Part shown: positions 50,462 to 59,063 of the stretch, piece by piece
Layout of the letters: each line of letters opens with the position of its first letter
Numbering within the stretch: position 1 is the stretch's first letter
Assembly (NCBI RefSeq): GCF_934617235.1
Contig: NZ_CAKTTZ010000006.1
Location: 1 to 64,000 of the forward strand
Direction of reading: 5' to 3'
Source of the DNA: an uncultured Ellagibacter sp.
Lineage (GTDB): Bacteria > Actinomycetota > Coriobacteriia > Coriobacteriales > Eggerthellaceae
DNA length: 64,000 nucleotides
Made by a program: the position numbers and the translations under genes
Notes under the pieces: generated by a model
The model's database searches: none
What the model saw: the letters and a program-made list of their open reading frames with translations, nothing else
What the model was told of the DNA's origin: nothing

Positions 50462-51487
50462 CTACATAATCGGCGGCACGTAGATCTTCATGCGCGAATG
50501 CGGGATGGCCTTCAGCGAAAGCTCCGTCAACCCCTGAGCCACCGTTTCCAAGCGGTCAGTCGGGATGCCCATGAACATCATATCCTCGCCGATATCGGTC
50601 GCCGCGCGGCAACCGTAGCACCCGAACGTGATATTCGGCTCCTCTTCCATCAGGGGATACAGCACCGCTTCCACACACATCGAATTGAAGCCCGATGCAT
50701 GGAAGTCGAAGCGATGGCCGCTGTAGTAGCTCATCGACATGCACAGCCACATCATCTGCTCGGGCGTGCCGGTGAACACGACCACCTCGGGCTTGCGTAC
50801 CGTCTTCGAAAGCGGTGCCACGTAAGTGGCACGGCGGCTATGAGGGGGCAGCGTCGGGCGCTCGCGCACCATGCGCGCGGCAGCCTCCGCGTTCACCACC
50901 TTATGGAAGAGCACGTAAATCTCGCCTGTCGCCAGCTTCTCGGGAACGCCCGTCATGCCGAAAATCGACGTACCATCAGGGCATGAATGGCGAAACGGCG
51001 GCATGAGGATGCTCGCTCCGCGCCGCGCTGCCATCATCGCCTGGCAAAAGCGCAGGTTCTCAGAGGGCATGGGGACGTCGGGCAGAAGCTCATCCTTGTC
51101 GATGAGGCTCACCGCGACGGGACGCCAGCGCAGGTCGAGCTTTTCCATGATGGTGTGCTCCAGCTCGGCGTAACGTCGGTGAAGTTCGGGGTCGATCGGC
51201 TCCGCGCGCGGCTCATCCGCGAAGGGATCGTAGGTCGCATCGCCCTCGCATTCAACGGTGAGCGCACGCTGAGGGCAGTTGCCCGCGCAGGTGGTGCACC
51301 CCACGCAGTTGTCGATATGGGCCGCGAAAGGATAGCCCTCCTCGTCCGCTTCGAGCACGTTGCAGGGGCAAAACGCGATGCACAAGCCGCATTTCACGCA
51401 GCGCGATGCATCGTTCGTCACCGAATAAACGGTCTCACTCGCGTCGTTGGAAGCATCCCACAACGCAATCTGATCTTGAGTATCCAT
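50462..51487 (-). CDS. Ferredoxin-DUF169 fusion protein
   Basis: 341 residues from ATG 51487, 5 bp after the radical SAM stop (coupled). Residues 25-80 carry two 4Fe-4S motifs: Cys30, 33, 36, 40 and Cys61, 64, 67, 71. The rest matches DUF169 (COG2043): RRGASILMPPFRHSCPDGTSIFG, LATGEIYVLFHKVVNAEAA, then VVVFTGTPEQMMWL and ITFGCYGCRAATDIGEDMMFMGIP. DUF169 proteins are found in anaerobes, often with ferredoxin domains; biochemistry is not established. Context with a radical SAM enzyme suggests electron supply. Confidence 0.85.
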   Translation of the reverse strand: MDTQDQIALWDASNDASETVYSVTNDASRCVKCGLCIAFCPCNVLEADEEGYPFAAHIDNCVGCTTCAGNCPQRALTVECEGDATYDPFADEPRAEPIDPELHRRYAELEHTIMEKLDLRWRPVAVSLIDKDELLPDVPMPSENLRFCQAMMAARRGASILMPPFRHSCPDGTSIFGMTGVPEKLATGEIYVLFHKVVNAEAAARMVRERPTLPPHSRRATYVAPLSKTVRKPEVVVFTGTPEQMMWLCMSMSYYSGHRFDFHASGFNSMCVEAVLYPLMEEEPNITFGCYGCRAATDIGEDMMFMGIPTDRLETVAQGLTELSLKAIPHSRMKIYVPPIM

Positions 51488-51492
51488 GTTCG

Positions 51493-52809
51493 CTACCGCA
51501 ATTCTTCCTTGCACCAAGGCGGATACACGCGACGCCCCGAGGAATCCGTCAGGTGGTACGAGCAAAAGGGAATGGCTCTCCCATCAGGAACAGTGACCAT
51601 CATGGAGCACTCGCGCAGGCGCTGCGTATCCATGGAGATGGCGTCCATGTAGTTCATGATGATGACCGACAGGCCGCTTTTCACCTCGACGCCCTTCTTG
51701 GAGAGGATGTCTAAGAACACCGACCCTTGAGGGCTGTCGGGGCTGTAACCCTCGCGATATTCTTCAGTCGTCATCGCGCGCGTCGCTGGATAGAAGCCCG
51801 ACGGGTGCGCGGGCACGCCCTCGGGCGGGGTGCCGTGAACCAGGAACACGCCAGTGTCGCACAGCGGGTTCGAGCAGCCGAGCGGCCAGATGTCTTCCAC
51901 ACGCAGCAGACCGTCGGACTGCGCGGCCAGATCGAAGATGACGTCGCCCGCGCTCATGGGCATCGCGCGCTCGGCGTCGAAACGCCCGGAGGTGAAGGCG
52001 GGCTGAAGCGCCAGACCGGCCACGACGTCGGCGTTTTCGAGAGAGAAACGCAGAAGATCGCCGAGCTGGTCGTCGTTGAGGCCGGAAACAACCGCGACGG
52101 AGAGCACCACCTGAATGCCGACCTCGCGGCAGCGCTCGATCACCTTGAGCTTGGTCGCCAGGATATCGCGCCCGCACGTACCCTTGTACACATCGCCCGT
52201 AAGACCGTCGAAGGACAGGTACACGCCCGTAAGACCCGCGGCGACAAGGTCTTCGAGATAGCCTTCCTTATTCGCGATGACCAGGCCGTTCGTATTAACC
52301 TCAATGCCCCAGAAACCCTTTTGGCGACCCATGTAGATGATGTCGACCAAGTCCTTGCGGCACGTCGGTTCGCCACCGGTGATCTGTACGGCGCCGTCGG
52401 TTCCCACGGCGTTCGAGATAACGTCGTACATCGCCGAAATCTCGTCGAGCGTCGGATCGCCCTCGCCGGTCTCGGCGCTCATGAAGCACACGGGGCAATG
52501 CAGGTTGCAGTTGCGCGTGACCTCGATTTCGAGCAGCGTGCCGCGACGTTCGTGGCGCGCGCACGTGCCGCACCCGAACGGGCATTTGTCCGTCACGGGA
52601 ATGGTGTTTTGCGGCTTGGTCTTCTCGAACGCTTCTGAAAGCAGCCACTCGTAGTGCTCAGCGGAAGGCCACATGCGTGTGTCGAGCTTGCCGTGCTCGG
52701 GGCACGTGCGCGTCATCCACACGACCCCTTCATTGTCGGCGTACACCTCCGCCGGCAACTCCTTCAGGCACGTTGGACACAGTGCCCCCGTAGTATGCAA
52801 AGTACGCAA
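51493..52809 (-). CDS. Radical SAM protein of the MJ0619/Tes-like group
   Basis: 438 residues; a TTG start (AGGA 7 bp upstream) is preferred. The N-terminus has a rubredoxin-like knuckle (LCPTCLKELPAEVY...TCPEHGKLDTRMWPSAEHY), then CPFGCGTCARH and the radical SAM motif CNLHCPVC (CxxxCxxC), QITGGEPTCRKDL and an SPASM-like C-terminus (CSNPLCDTG, CSMMVTVPDGRAIPFCSYH). This order is that of the MJ0619 / tetraether-lipid-synthase group, which performs carbon-carbon or methyl-transfer chemistry on inert carbons. The substrate is unknown. It is followed by the DUF169-ferredoxin gene. Confidence 0.85.
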   Translation of the reverse strand: MRTLHTTGALCPTCLKELPAEVYADNEGVVWMTRTCPEHGKLDTRMWPSAEHYEWLLSEAFEKTKPQNTIPVTDKCPFGCGTCARHERRGTLLEIEVTRNCNLHCPVCFMSAETGEGDPTLDEISAMYDVISNAVGTDGAVQITGGEPTCRKDLVDIIYMGRQKGFWGIEVNTNGLVIANKEGYLEDLVAAGLTGVYLSFDGLTGDVYKGTCGRDILATKLKVIERCREVGIQVVLSVAVVSGLNDDQLGDLLRFSLENADVVAGLALQPAFTSGRFDAERAMPMSAGDVIFDLAAQSDGLLRVEDIWPLGCSNPLCDTGVFLVHGTPPEGVPAHPSGFYPATRAMTTEEYREGYSPDSPQGSVFLDILSKKGVEVKSGLSVIIMNYMDAISMDTQRLRECSMMVTVPDGRAIPFCSYHLTDSSGRRVYPPWCKEELR

Positions 52810-52818
52810 AATCTCGTC

Positions 52819-53034
52819 CTATCTGGTCTGAAACAACGGCTCGTTCCACGGGCCGCAAGAGATGGAAATCTCCCCTATCGCCGAAGCGTCAGCGAGCGGC
52901 GTTCCGGCGAGTGCAGCTGGCGTGAAAAGGCTTCGACGCGTACTTCGGTACGCAAGAAGTCTTTGGAGCGCCATCTGTGCCGCCAGAGCGCCGCGCAGCG
53001 TCGGCCCGTTGCGGCGGCTGATAAGCCGCAGCAA
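52819..53034 (-). CDS. Possible small gene between DUF2064 and radical SAM genes
   Basis: 71 codons filling most of the 229-bp gap; an AGGAGG follows the DUF2064 stop but lies too close to the first TTG. Basic N-terminal half, no family recognised. It may be only untranslated spacer. Confidence 0.25.
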   Translation of the reverse strand: MLRLISRRNGPTLRGALAAQMALQRLLAYRSTRRSLFTPAALAGTPLADASAIGEISISCGPWNEPLFQTR

Positions 53035-53038
53035 CCTC

Positions 53039-53905
53039 CTATTCCTCGTCGATGTACTGGCGAGGGTCGTGGTTGTCGTTCGGCGGCGTGGAAACGCGGA
53101 TGTTCATGAAATCGCACCAATCGAGCACGCGCTGCGGCACGTAGATCTCGGTCTGGTACTTCGCAGCCTCCTTGATCGCGCGGATGCAGGAAACGGCGTG
53201 TGCGAGGTCGACCTTCTCATCGATGTCGGCAACGGGCGTGAAGTACGCCGAGGGGATGTCCATCTCTTGGAGCTTCTCCACGTACGCGTCGAGCGCGGGC
53301 TTGCCGGTGAGGTTGTAGTACACGCCCTGGTGGTTGATCGGCGTGTTGTGGCTGAAGCCGACGAGCGACGTGCCGCACTCCTGGCAAGGCGCCTGCACAA
53401 AGCCCGGGGTTCCCAAGTCCTGGAAGTAGTCCAGCCACTGGAATGCCTGGGAGATATGGGTGATCGGCATGGTCGGGACGTCGCCGCCGACAGAGACGAT
53501 GTGCTCATAGCCCATGTCGAAAATCTGCTTGAAGGCGTCGTCGAAGTGGTCGTCGAACGTGGCGCCCTTGTCGGTGATGTAGTGGATTTCCATTGGCCAC
53601 TTGCCGAGCGCGTCGTAGGTCTCGCGCATGAGCTCGACGTTGTCGGCAGGCGTAGTCGACACGAAGAAATCGTAGGTAATCTTGTCAACCGACGGGTCCT
53701 CGGCACCGAGGGCATCGTTGTCCGCCTGCATCGACAGAAGCGCCTGCATGCACATCTCGCTCACATCGTACAGGCAACGGCGGAACAGCTCCGCCGCCTG
53801 CTCGGGGCTCAAGAAGCCGCCGCGCTCAATCGTCAGGCGCGTCTTCACCAGGCCCGGGACGGGCGGCTTGCAGAACAGGAGCAACGCTTGCTTTTTCTCT
53901 GCCAC
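53039..53905 (-). CDS. DUF2064 (TIGR04282-type GT-A glycosyltransferase-like) protein
   Basis: 288 residues from the GTG at 53905, which has AAGGAG 6 bp upstream; the ATG at 53947 has no site. The phrases LLLFCKPPVPGLVKTRLT, AAELFRRCLYDVSEM, HIVSVGGDVPTMPITHI and CQECGTSLVGF (an aspartate near the metal site) define DUF2064, a nucleotide-sugar-transferase-like fold. Relatives are annotated in arsenosugar clusters, but the partner radical SAM here is not of the ArsS type. It lies 85 bp after the molybdoenzyme gene. Confidence 0.8.
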   Translation of the reverse strand: MAEKKQALLLFCKPPVPGLVKTRLTIERGGFLSPEQAAELFRRCLYDVSEMCMQALLSMQADNDALGAEDPSVDKITYDFFVSTTPADNVELMRETYDALGKWPMEIHYITDKGATFDDHFDDAFKQIFDMGYEHIVSVGGDVPTMPITHISQAFQWLDYFQDLGTPGFVQAPCQECGTSLVGFSHNTPINHQGVYYNLTGKPALDAYVEKLQEMDIPSAYFTPVADIDEKVDLAHAVSCIRAIKEAAKYQTEIYVPQRVLDWCDFMNIRVSTPPNDNHDPRQYIDEE

Positions 53906-53990
53906 AATACTCTCCTTCGTATGTCTTCCGCTCGATTTCGAGCGCATTCACCACTAGTAGTGTACCTTGCACATTATAGGACGCGAACAG

Positions 53991-56270
53991 CTATCTGGCG
54001 CTGTCCTTGCCCGCATCGGCTGCATCTTCCACGCAGGAATCACGCTGCCATGAAAGGGTTGCATCGACCTTCCTGATCACGCAATCGATGGCGTTGTACC
54101 ACCAGGTGCCGATCATGGGCTCGCCCGTCGCAACCGAGCAGGTCGTCAGGCAGTTCACGTTCGACTCCCACATGCCGCCGAAGTCGGGCGCGCCGGGCGT
54201 CCATTCGGGATGCCACCAGCCATAATCGACATTCACCAGATCATCGCGCATCGTGCGGATCTCCAGCACGAAGCGCGCGCTTCCCTTGTCGGTAGCAACC
54301 TCGACGGTATCCCCCGCGCAAAGCCCCAGACGCTCCGCCGTTGCAGGAGAAATCTCCACCGCGGGATGCGGCGAGGATTTGCGGAACTTCGGATTGTTGA
54401 AGTACATCGACGCATTATAGGGCTGCTTGCGGGCGCCGGTGACCATCGCCAGATGCGCTCCCCCACACGTCTCGGCGCGCTTAATAAGCTCATCCGAGCA
54501 AAGCGAGAGACAGGGCGCAGGCTCGGGCAGGCGCTGGCCGCCGAAATCGGGAAGGATCTCGCTTGCAAGCTCGATCTTTCCCGTGGTGGTGGCGAAGCCC
54601 CGAGGATTGCCCGTCTCGTCGGGATACAGGTACTTGAAGGGGACGGGCGGGCGGAAGTACATACCCTGCTCGCAATAATCATCCCAGGTCATGCCCGCGC
54701 GGGCGAGCACATCCTCAAGCGCGTCTTTGAACGTCTCGTGCGGCCACGCCTCAGCCTGCCCCAGGCGAAGGCCCAAGGCGCGGAAGATGTCGTAGTCGCT
54801 TTTGCGCTCGTAGTAGGGTTCGACTGCCGCCGGGCCACCATAGGCAATGTTCGCGACGCCGCCATGCTGCTGGAAGAGAGGCCGCTCGATCGCGCCTGCG
54901 CAGGGCAGGACGAAGTCGGCAATCGAGGCAGTCGGCGTCAGGTAGTAGTCGATCACCACGATCAGGTCGAGGCCCATAAGCGCATTGAATACGCGATGCG
55001 TATCGGCATAGGTGAGCAACGGGTTCGTCGCGTTCACGATAAGCGCGCGCACCGGATAGGGCTCGCCCGTCTCCATCGCGCGAAGTACCAGGTCGGGATG
55101 GGCCGACGTCATGTAGCGCGTCGGAAGCCTGCAGCCCAAACGCTCGGTTATCTTCTGCACCTTCGCGTAGCCCTCGTAGCACTGAAGCGGCGTGTAGGGG
55201 GTGTTCAGGCAGCGCGCCTTGTGCCCGGGCGCCATCTCGTCGGTCATCTCGAGCTCGACTTCTGTGGTGAAGTCGCTCATCTCCGTGATGATGCAGGCGC
55301 CGGGCTTGTCGACGTTGCCCGTGATCGCACGCAGGCAGCAGATCGCGCGGTGCGTGGGCGCCACGTTGCGCCCCGACTGATCGATGCCGCGCCCCGACAC
55401 GAGCGCCGCCGCCTGGGCACGTCCGAACCAGCGTGCAGCCGTACGCACGTCATCAGCCGAAACACCGCAGAATTCGGCAACGTATTCAGGAGTGTAGCGC
55501 GCCACATGCTCGGCGAATTCGTCGAAGCCGTGACACCATTCCGCCACGAAATCGCGGTCGTACAAGCCCTCGGAGATGATTACGTTCGCAAAACCGAGCG
55601 CAAGCGCGCAATCCGTTCCCGTCTTCGGTGCGATCCATAGATCGGCACAGGAGGCGGTCTTGGTGAAACGCGGGTCAATCACCACGAGCGGCGTGTCCGA
55701 TTTCCCAAGACGTCGAATCGACTGCCACCACAGCGAATTGTCGGACTCCGCCGGGTTCGTTCCCCAGATGAAGACGCATTCCGTGTCATCGTTGATGTCG
55801 GCCTCGATCGTCCAGCCGAAGGTAATCGCATCCATCCAGATACGCGGGTTCCAACAGATCTGCCCGATGCCCATGTTATTCGGCGAACCGAACATGTTCA
55901 TAAAGCGATGGAGCGGCCAAAACGACGCGTGAGGTCCGCCGATCATCGACGCGAGCGTTTCGGAGCCATACTGGTCGCGAAGCTGCGAGAGGCGCTGCGC
56001 GATGTTGTCGAGCGCTTCATCCCAGCTCACGCGCTCCCATGTATTCGCCCCGCGCTCGCCAACGCGCCGTAGCGGGTAGTTCACACGGTCGTCGCCGTCG
56101 AGCACGTCGAGATTCATCTTCCAGCGACGGCATCCCGCAAGCACCTTCGGGTCGTAAGGGTAGCGCGACGAATCGGGCTCCAAATCGACAACGCGACCGT
56201 CTTCCACCGTCGCGAAGAAGGCACAGAGATACCCGCAGAAATGACAGTTCGTTTTGCGCACCTTGCGCAT
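53991..56270 (-). CDS. Molybdopterin oxidoreductase paired with an HdrB-like protein
   Basis: 759 residues. 4Fe-4S ligands Cys9, 12, 16 (CHFCGYLC) and Cys47. Mo-bisPGD segments: RVSWDEALDNIAQRL, GQICWNPRIW (Cys, the probable Mo ligand), IWGTNPAESDN, VIDPRFTKTA, APKTGTDCALALG and the C-terminal AMVTGARKQPYNASMYFNNPKFRK. No Tat signal, so cytoplasmic. The start codon directly follows the stop of the HdrB-like gene (no gap), making that protein the likely electron partner in place of a normal ferredoxin subunit. The substrate is unknown. Confidence 0.88.
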   Translation of the reverse strand: MRKVRKTNCHFCGYLCAFFATVEDGRVVDLEPDSSRYPYDPKVLAGCRRWKMNLDVLDGDDRVNYPLRRVGERGANTWERVSWDEALDNIAQRLSQLRDQYGSETLASMIGGPHASFWPLHRFMNMFGSPNNMGIGQICWNPRIWMDAITFGWTIEADINDDTECVFIWGTNPAESDNSLWWQSIRRLGKSDTPLVVIDPRFTKTASCADLWIAPKTGTDCALALGFANVIISEGLYDRDFVAEWCHGFDEFAEHVARYTPEYVAEFCGVSADDVRTAARWFGRAQAAALVSGRGIDQSGRNVAPTHRAICCLRAITGNVDKPGACIITEMSDFTTEVELEMTDEMAPGHKARCLNTPYTPLQCYEGYAKVQKITERLGCRLPTRYMTSAHPDLVLRAMETGEPYPVRALIVNATNPLLTYADTHRVFNALMGLDLIVVIDYYLTPTASIADFVLPCAGAIERPLFQQHGGVANIAYGGPAAVEPYYERKSDYDIFRALGLRLGQAEAWPHETFKDALEDVLARAGMTWDDYCEQGMYFRPPVPFKYLYPDETGNPRGFATTTGKIELASEILPDFGGQRLPEPAPCLSLCSDELIKRAETCGGAHLAMVTGARKQPYNASMYFNNPKFRKSSPHPAVEISPATAERLGLCAGDTVEVATDKGSARFVLEIRTMRDDLVNVDYGWWHPEWTPGAPDFGGMWESNVNCLTTCSVATGEPMIGTWWYNAIDCVIRKVDATLSWQRDSCVEDAADAGKDSAR

Positions 56271-57278
56271 TTACGCATCCTCCTTCGCGGCTCCCTCGCC
56301 GCCGAGTCCAACGAAGCTCCTCGCACTTGCGTCCTGCTTCTCAACGCCAAGGGAATCGTCGAACAGGAATCGCAGTTTCATGTAAACATCGGCATGGTAC
56401 CAGTCGATGCGCCAGTTGAAGAGCAGCTCGAGATAATGGAACACGGGAACATCGCGCTGCGCCATCATCAACTGGAACGTGCAGCTCACACACGCCGTAA
56501 CAATCGCGCTTGCGCCAAGGCCGCACGCGTCTTGCCCATGTTCGCGCGCCTGGCTGTCGGCAAGTTCGGTCTTGCCAGCTGCGCGGGCGAGCGACCCGCA
56601 GCACACCGAGCGCTTGCGCACCTTCTCGCCCTCGACAAGCAACCCTTCGGGCATGAGCGCGCGCAACCCATCGGCGAACTCCCCCGTTTTCTTGTCGGGG
56701 CACGAATCGTGCGGCATGAACAAGAGCGGCTCAGGCGCCTTGCATGCCTCGGTTGGGTTGCCAGCCTCGTCATACCAGTCGGGATGGCGCCAGGCGAACT
56801 CGCGCGTGAGCAGCTCGCGCGCCACATCGGCATCGATGCGATAGCCCATCTGTGCGAGCAGTAGCGGAAGCGCAACGATCTCCACGCCCTGCGTGCGCTC
56901 ATCGCGAACAAGCGCACCACGAAGCGCGAGCGCGCAGTTCGGACATGCGGCAACGATGCGCCGCACGCCGCGGGCCTCAACCTGCTCGATAAGTTCCGCC
57001 TCGAAGGCACGACGCTGCGCCGGCCCATCTGGCTCGTACTGCAAGATCTTCCCGCAGCAGAGAAGCGAGATACCCTCAACCTCACCCGCGGATTTCAGCA
57101 GGTCGTACACCGACTGCACGAGCGGCAAGCCGTAGTTGATAAGCGAACACCCTGGAAAGAACAGCGAGTCGCACCCGCCAGCTTCCCCCGACTGCTCGAC
57201 CATGAGCGCCTGCAGCCCCGGATAATCGCACGATATCGAGCTTCCCGTCAATGCGTCGTTGAATGTATAGGGTCCCAC
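56271..57278 (-). CDS. HdrB-like Fe-S protein with two CCG domains
   Basis: 335 residues from a GTG with AGGAGGT 8 bp upstream. Two Cys-rich CCG domains: FFPGCSLINYG, LLCCGKILQYEP and ACPNC; then PHDSCPDKK, SVCCGSLARAAG and TACVSC. Such domains hold non-cubane 4Fe-4S clusters in heterodisulfide reductase subunit B and relatives (GlpC, LutA, SdhE). No membrane helix. It opens the minus-strand operon and is directly joined to the molybdoenzyme gene, so it probably transfers electrons between that enzyme and a thiol or quinol pool. Confidence 0.88.
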   Translation of the reverse strand: MGPYTFNDALTGSSISCDYPGLQALMVEQSGEAGGCDSLFFPGCSLINYGLPLVQSVYDLLKSAGEVEGISLLCCGKILQYEPDGPAQRRAFEAELIEQVEARGVRRIVAACPNCALALRGALVRDERTQGVEIVALPLLLAQMGYRIDADVARELLTREFAWRHPDWYDEAGNPTEACKAPEPLLFMPHDSCPDKKTGEFADGLRALMPEGLLVEGEKVRKRSVCCGSLARAAGKTELADSQAREHGQDACGLGASAIVTACVSCTFQLMMAQRDVPVFHYLELLFNWRIDWYHADVYMKLRFLFDDSLGVEKQDASARSFVGLGGEGAAKEDA

Positions 57279-57384
57279 AGCGTCTTACCTCCTCCCCCTG
57301 CCTTGCTTGCAGAGTTTTCCATCATCAATGCGAATGCGCCCCAACCGCTTCGCCCTCATGCTGGAAAACTGCGCTTGATACAAG

Positions 57385-57417
57385 GCGAACCCGACCTCGC
57401 GTTAAGGTCGGGTTCGC
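57385..57417 (-). terminator. Terminator of the NrfD operon
   Basis: Perfect 12-bp stem (57385-57396 with 57406-57417), 9-nt loop, 52 bp past the NrfD stop; the downstream T run is short. Confidence 0.7.
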
Positions 57418-57469
57418 GACATGCTCAATCAGGTGCCCAGATTATACGACCTGGGTTACAAGCGAGAGC

Positions 57470-58456
57470 TTAGTACATGTTCTCGCCGTAGGTCCAATGC
57501 TCAACGAATTCAGCATGGGGGTCAGCCGTACGGCTGCAGTAACGGTTCTCGCCCGGAATCTCGGCGCGCTCGTCGGAGTAGACGCAGAGATAACGGAGCA
57601 GCAGGCCGCCGCAAAGCACGAGGACGGGAGCCACCACAGTGGAAGCCGCGGAGCCAGCGCCGAAGACGTACAGGAAGAACGGGATGACCAGACCGCAGGC
57701 AATCATGCCAAGCCAGAACAGCGGGGCAGTCTTGCCGACAACCCAGCGACGGGCAACGGCCTTCTGGGTGACGTTGCCAGCGCCCAGGAAGGAGAGAATC
57801 ATGATGAGCAGAACGGTGATCTCCGCGCAGACCAGGATGATGTCGACGACGTGGATGATCTCGTGGATCTCCTCGATTTGAGCGAGGAAGAACACGGTCG
57901 GCTCAGCGAAGATGCCCAGCGACAGCGCGATAGCGGCGCAAGCGGTGGACAGTGCCGAAATGGTGAACAGCACGGGCAGAGCCGGGGTCGCCCAGAAAGA
58001 GTGAGCCTTCAGGGTCGAGAGCATGACGCCCGTGTACACCATAATGCCGAAGCCAGCGATGCCGGCGATCGTGGCGAACACCGGGGTACCGCCACCGAAC
58101 ACAGAGGCGATAGCGCCGAGGAAGCCCCAATCAAGCGGCAGCACATCCAGATAGCCAAGCAGCCAGAAGATGTCGCCGAACATGGCGATGACCAGGAGCG
58201 TTGCGCCCCACTTGATGATAGCCGTCGCCGTTGTCCACACTCGCCAGAACACAAGCGGCTGACCGAGCTCGAACACGAGGAAGAAACAGCCGATAGCGAG
58301 CGCTGCGAGCGCGAAGAACATCGGCACGAAGAAGAGCGCACCCGTGCCAGGGTTGACGATAAGGCTCATGATAGCCGTGAGGCACATGATGCCGCCGCCG
58401 AGGCCACCCAAGAACAGGTAGATGACAATCGGCGCTTCCCAATAATGATGCTTCAT
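57470..58456 (-). CDS. NrfD/PsrC-family membrane subunit
   Basis: 328 residues with eight or nine hydrophobic helices. It opens HYWEAPIVIYLFLGGLGGGIM, the NrfD signature, with GQPLVFWRVWTT in the loop after helix 3. This family anchors molybdoenzyme complexes and exchanges electrons with menaquinone. Its ATG overlaps the ferredoxin stop by 1 bp. It forms a three-gene operon with the ferredoxin and the 956-residue enzyme. Confidence 0.92.
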   Translation of the reverse strand: MKHHYWEAPIVIYLFLGGLGGGIMCLTAIMSLIVNPGTGALFFVPMFFALAALAIGCFFLVFELGQPLVFWRVWTTATAIIKWGATLLVIAMFGDIFWLLGYLDVLPLDWGFLGAIASVFGGGTPVFATIAGIAGFGIMVYTGVMLSTLKAHSFWATPALPVLFTISALSTACAAIALSLGIFAEPTVFFLAQIEEIHEIIHVVDIILVCAEITVLLIMILSFLGAGNVTQKAVARRWVVGKTAPLFWLGMIACGLVIPFFLYVFGAGSAASTVVAPVLVLCGGLLLRYLCVYSDERAEIPGENRYCSRTADPHAEFVEHWTYGENMY

Positions 58457-59034
58457 TATCGCTGACCTCCCAAATCCGGAATGTAGTAGACCTGAGGCTC
58501 CGTGCCATGCTCGGTGAACAGGCGCTCGGTATGGAGCGAGTTGACGAGCTTCGACACTTCGCTGTTGGGATCATCCAGGTCGCCGAAGATACGGGCCTTC
58601 TGGTGGCACGTCTGCACGCAGTACGGCATCGAGCCGGGCTCTTCCGCACGGCGGTCCTTGCAGAAGGTGCACTTGCGCACGAAGCGGTGCAGGCGCGGGC
58701 CGAGCACCGAGGCGTCGCGCATGCCGTAGGGGCAGGCGTTAACGCACACCTTGCAGGCCATGCACTTCTTGGAGTCGATCCACACGACGCCGTCGTCGTC
58801 CTGCTGGGACGCGCCGGTCGGGCAGCAGGGAACGCACTCGGGGTTGGCGCAGTGCATGCACAGCGTCGGGGTGTAGGTGCGATGGACGTGGGGCCATTTG
58901 CCCTGAGCGCCCTCGGTCACCACGGGGTTGTAGATGATATCGAGCGGCAGGTCGTTCCACGTACGGCAGGCAACCGTGCAGGAGTGACAGCCGATGCAAC
59001 GACGCTGGTCGATGACCATAGCATAACGAGTCAT
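58456..59034 (-). CDS. Four-cluster 4Fe-4S subunit (NrfC/DmsB type)
   Basis: 192 residues with 16 cysteines in four groups: 13/16/19/23, 59/62/67/71, 91/94/97/101 and 122/125/139/143. This is the standard electron wire between a molybdopterin subunit and an NrfD anchor. There is no Tat signal, as expected for a subunit that stays on the cytoplasmic side or rides on its partner. It lies 29 bp after the enzyme gene. Confidence 0.95.
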   Translation of the reverse strand: MTRYAMVIDQRRCIGCHSCTVACRTWNDLPLDIIYNPVVTEGAQGKWPHVHRTYTPTLCMHCANPECVPCCPTGASQQDDDGVVWIDSKKCMACKVCVNACPYGMRDASVLGPRLHRFVRKCTFCKDRRAEEPGSMPYCVQTCHQKARIFGDLDDPNSEVSKLVNSLHTERLFTEHGTEPQVYYIPDLGGQR

Positions 59035-59063
59035 TATCTATCCTTTCCTACTCGATAGCCTGA

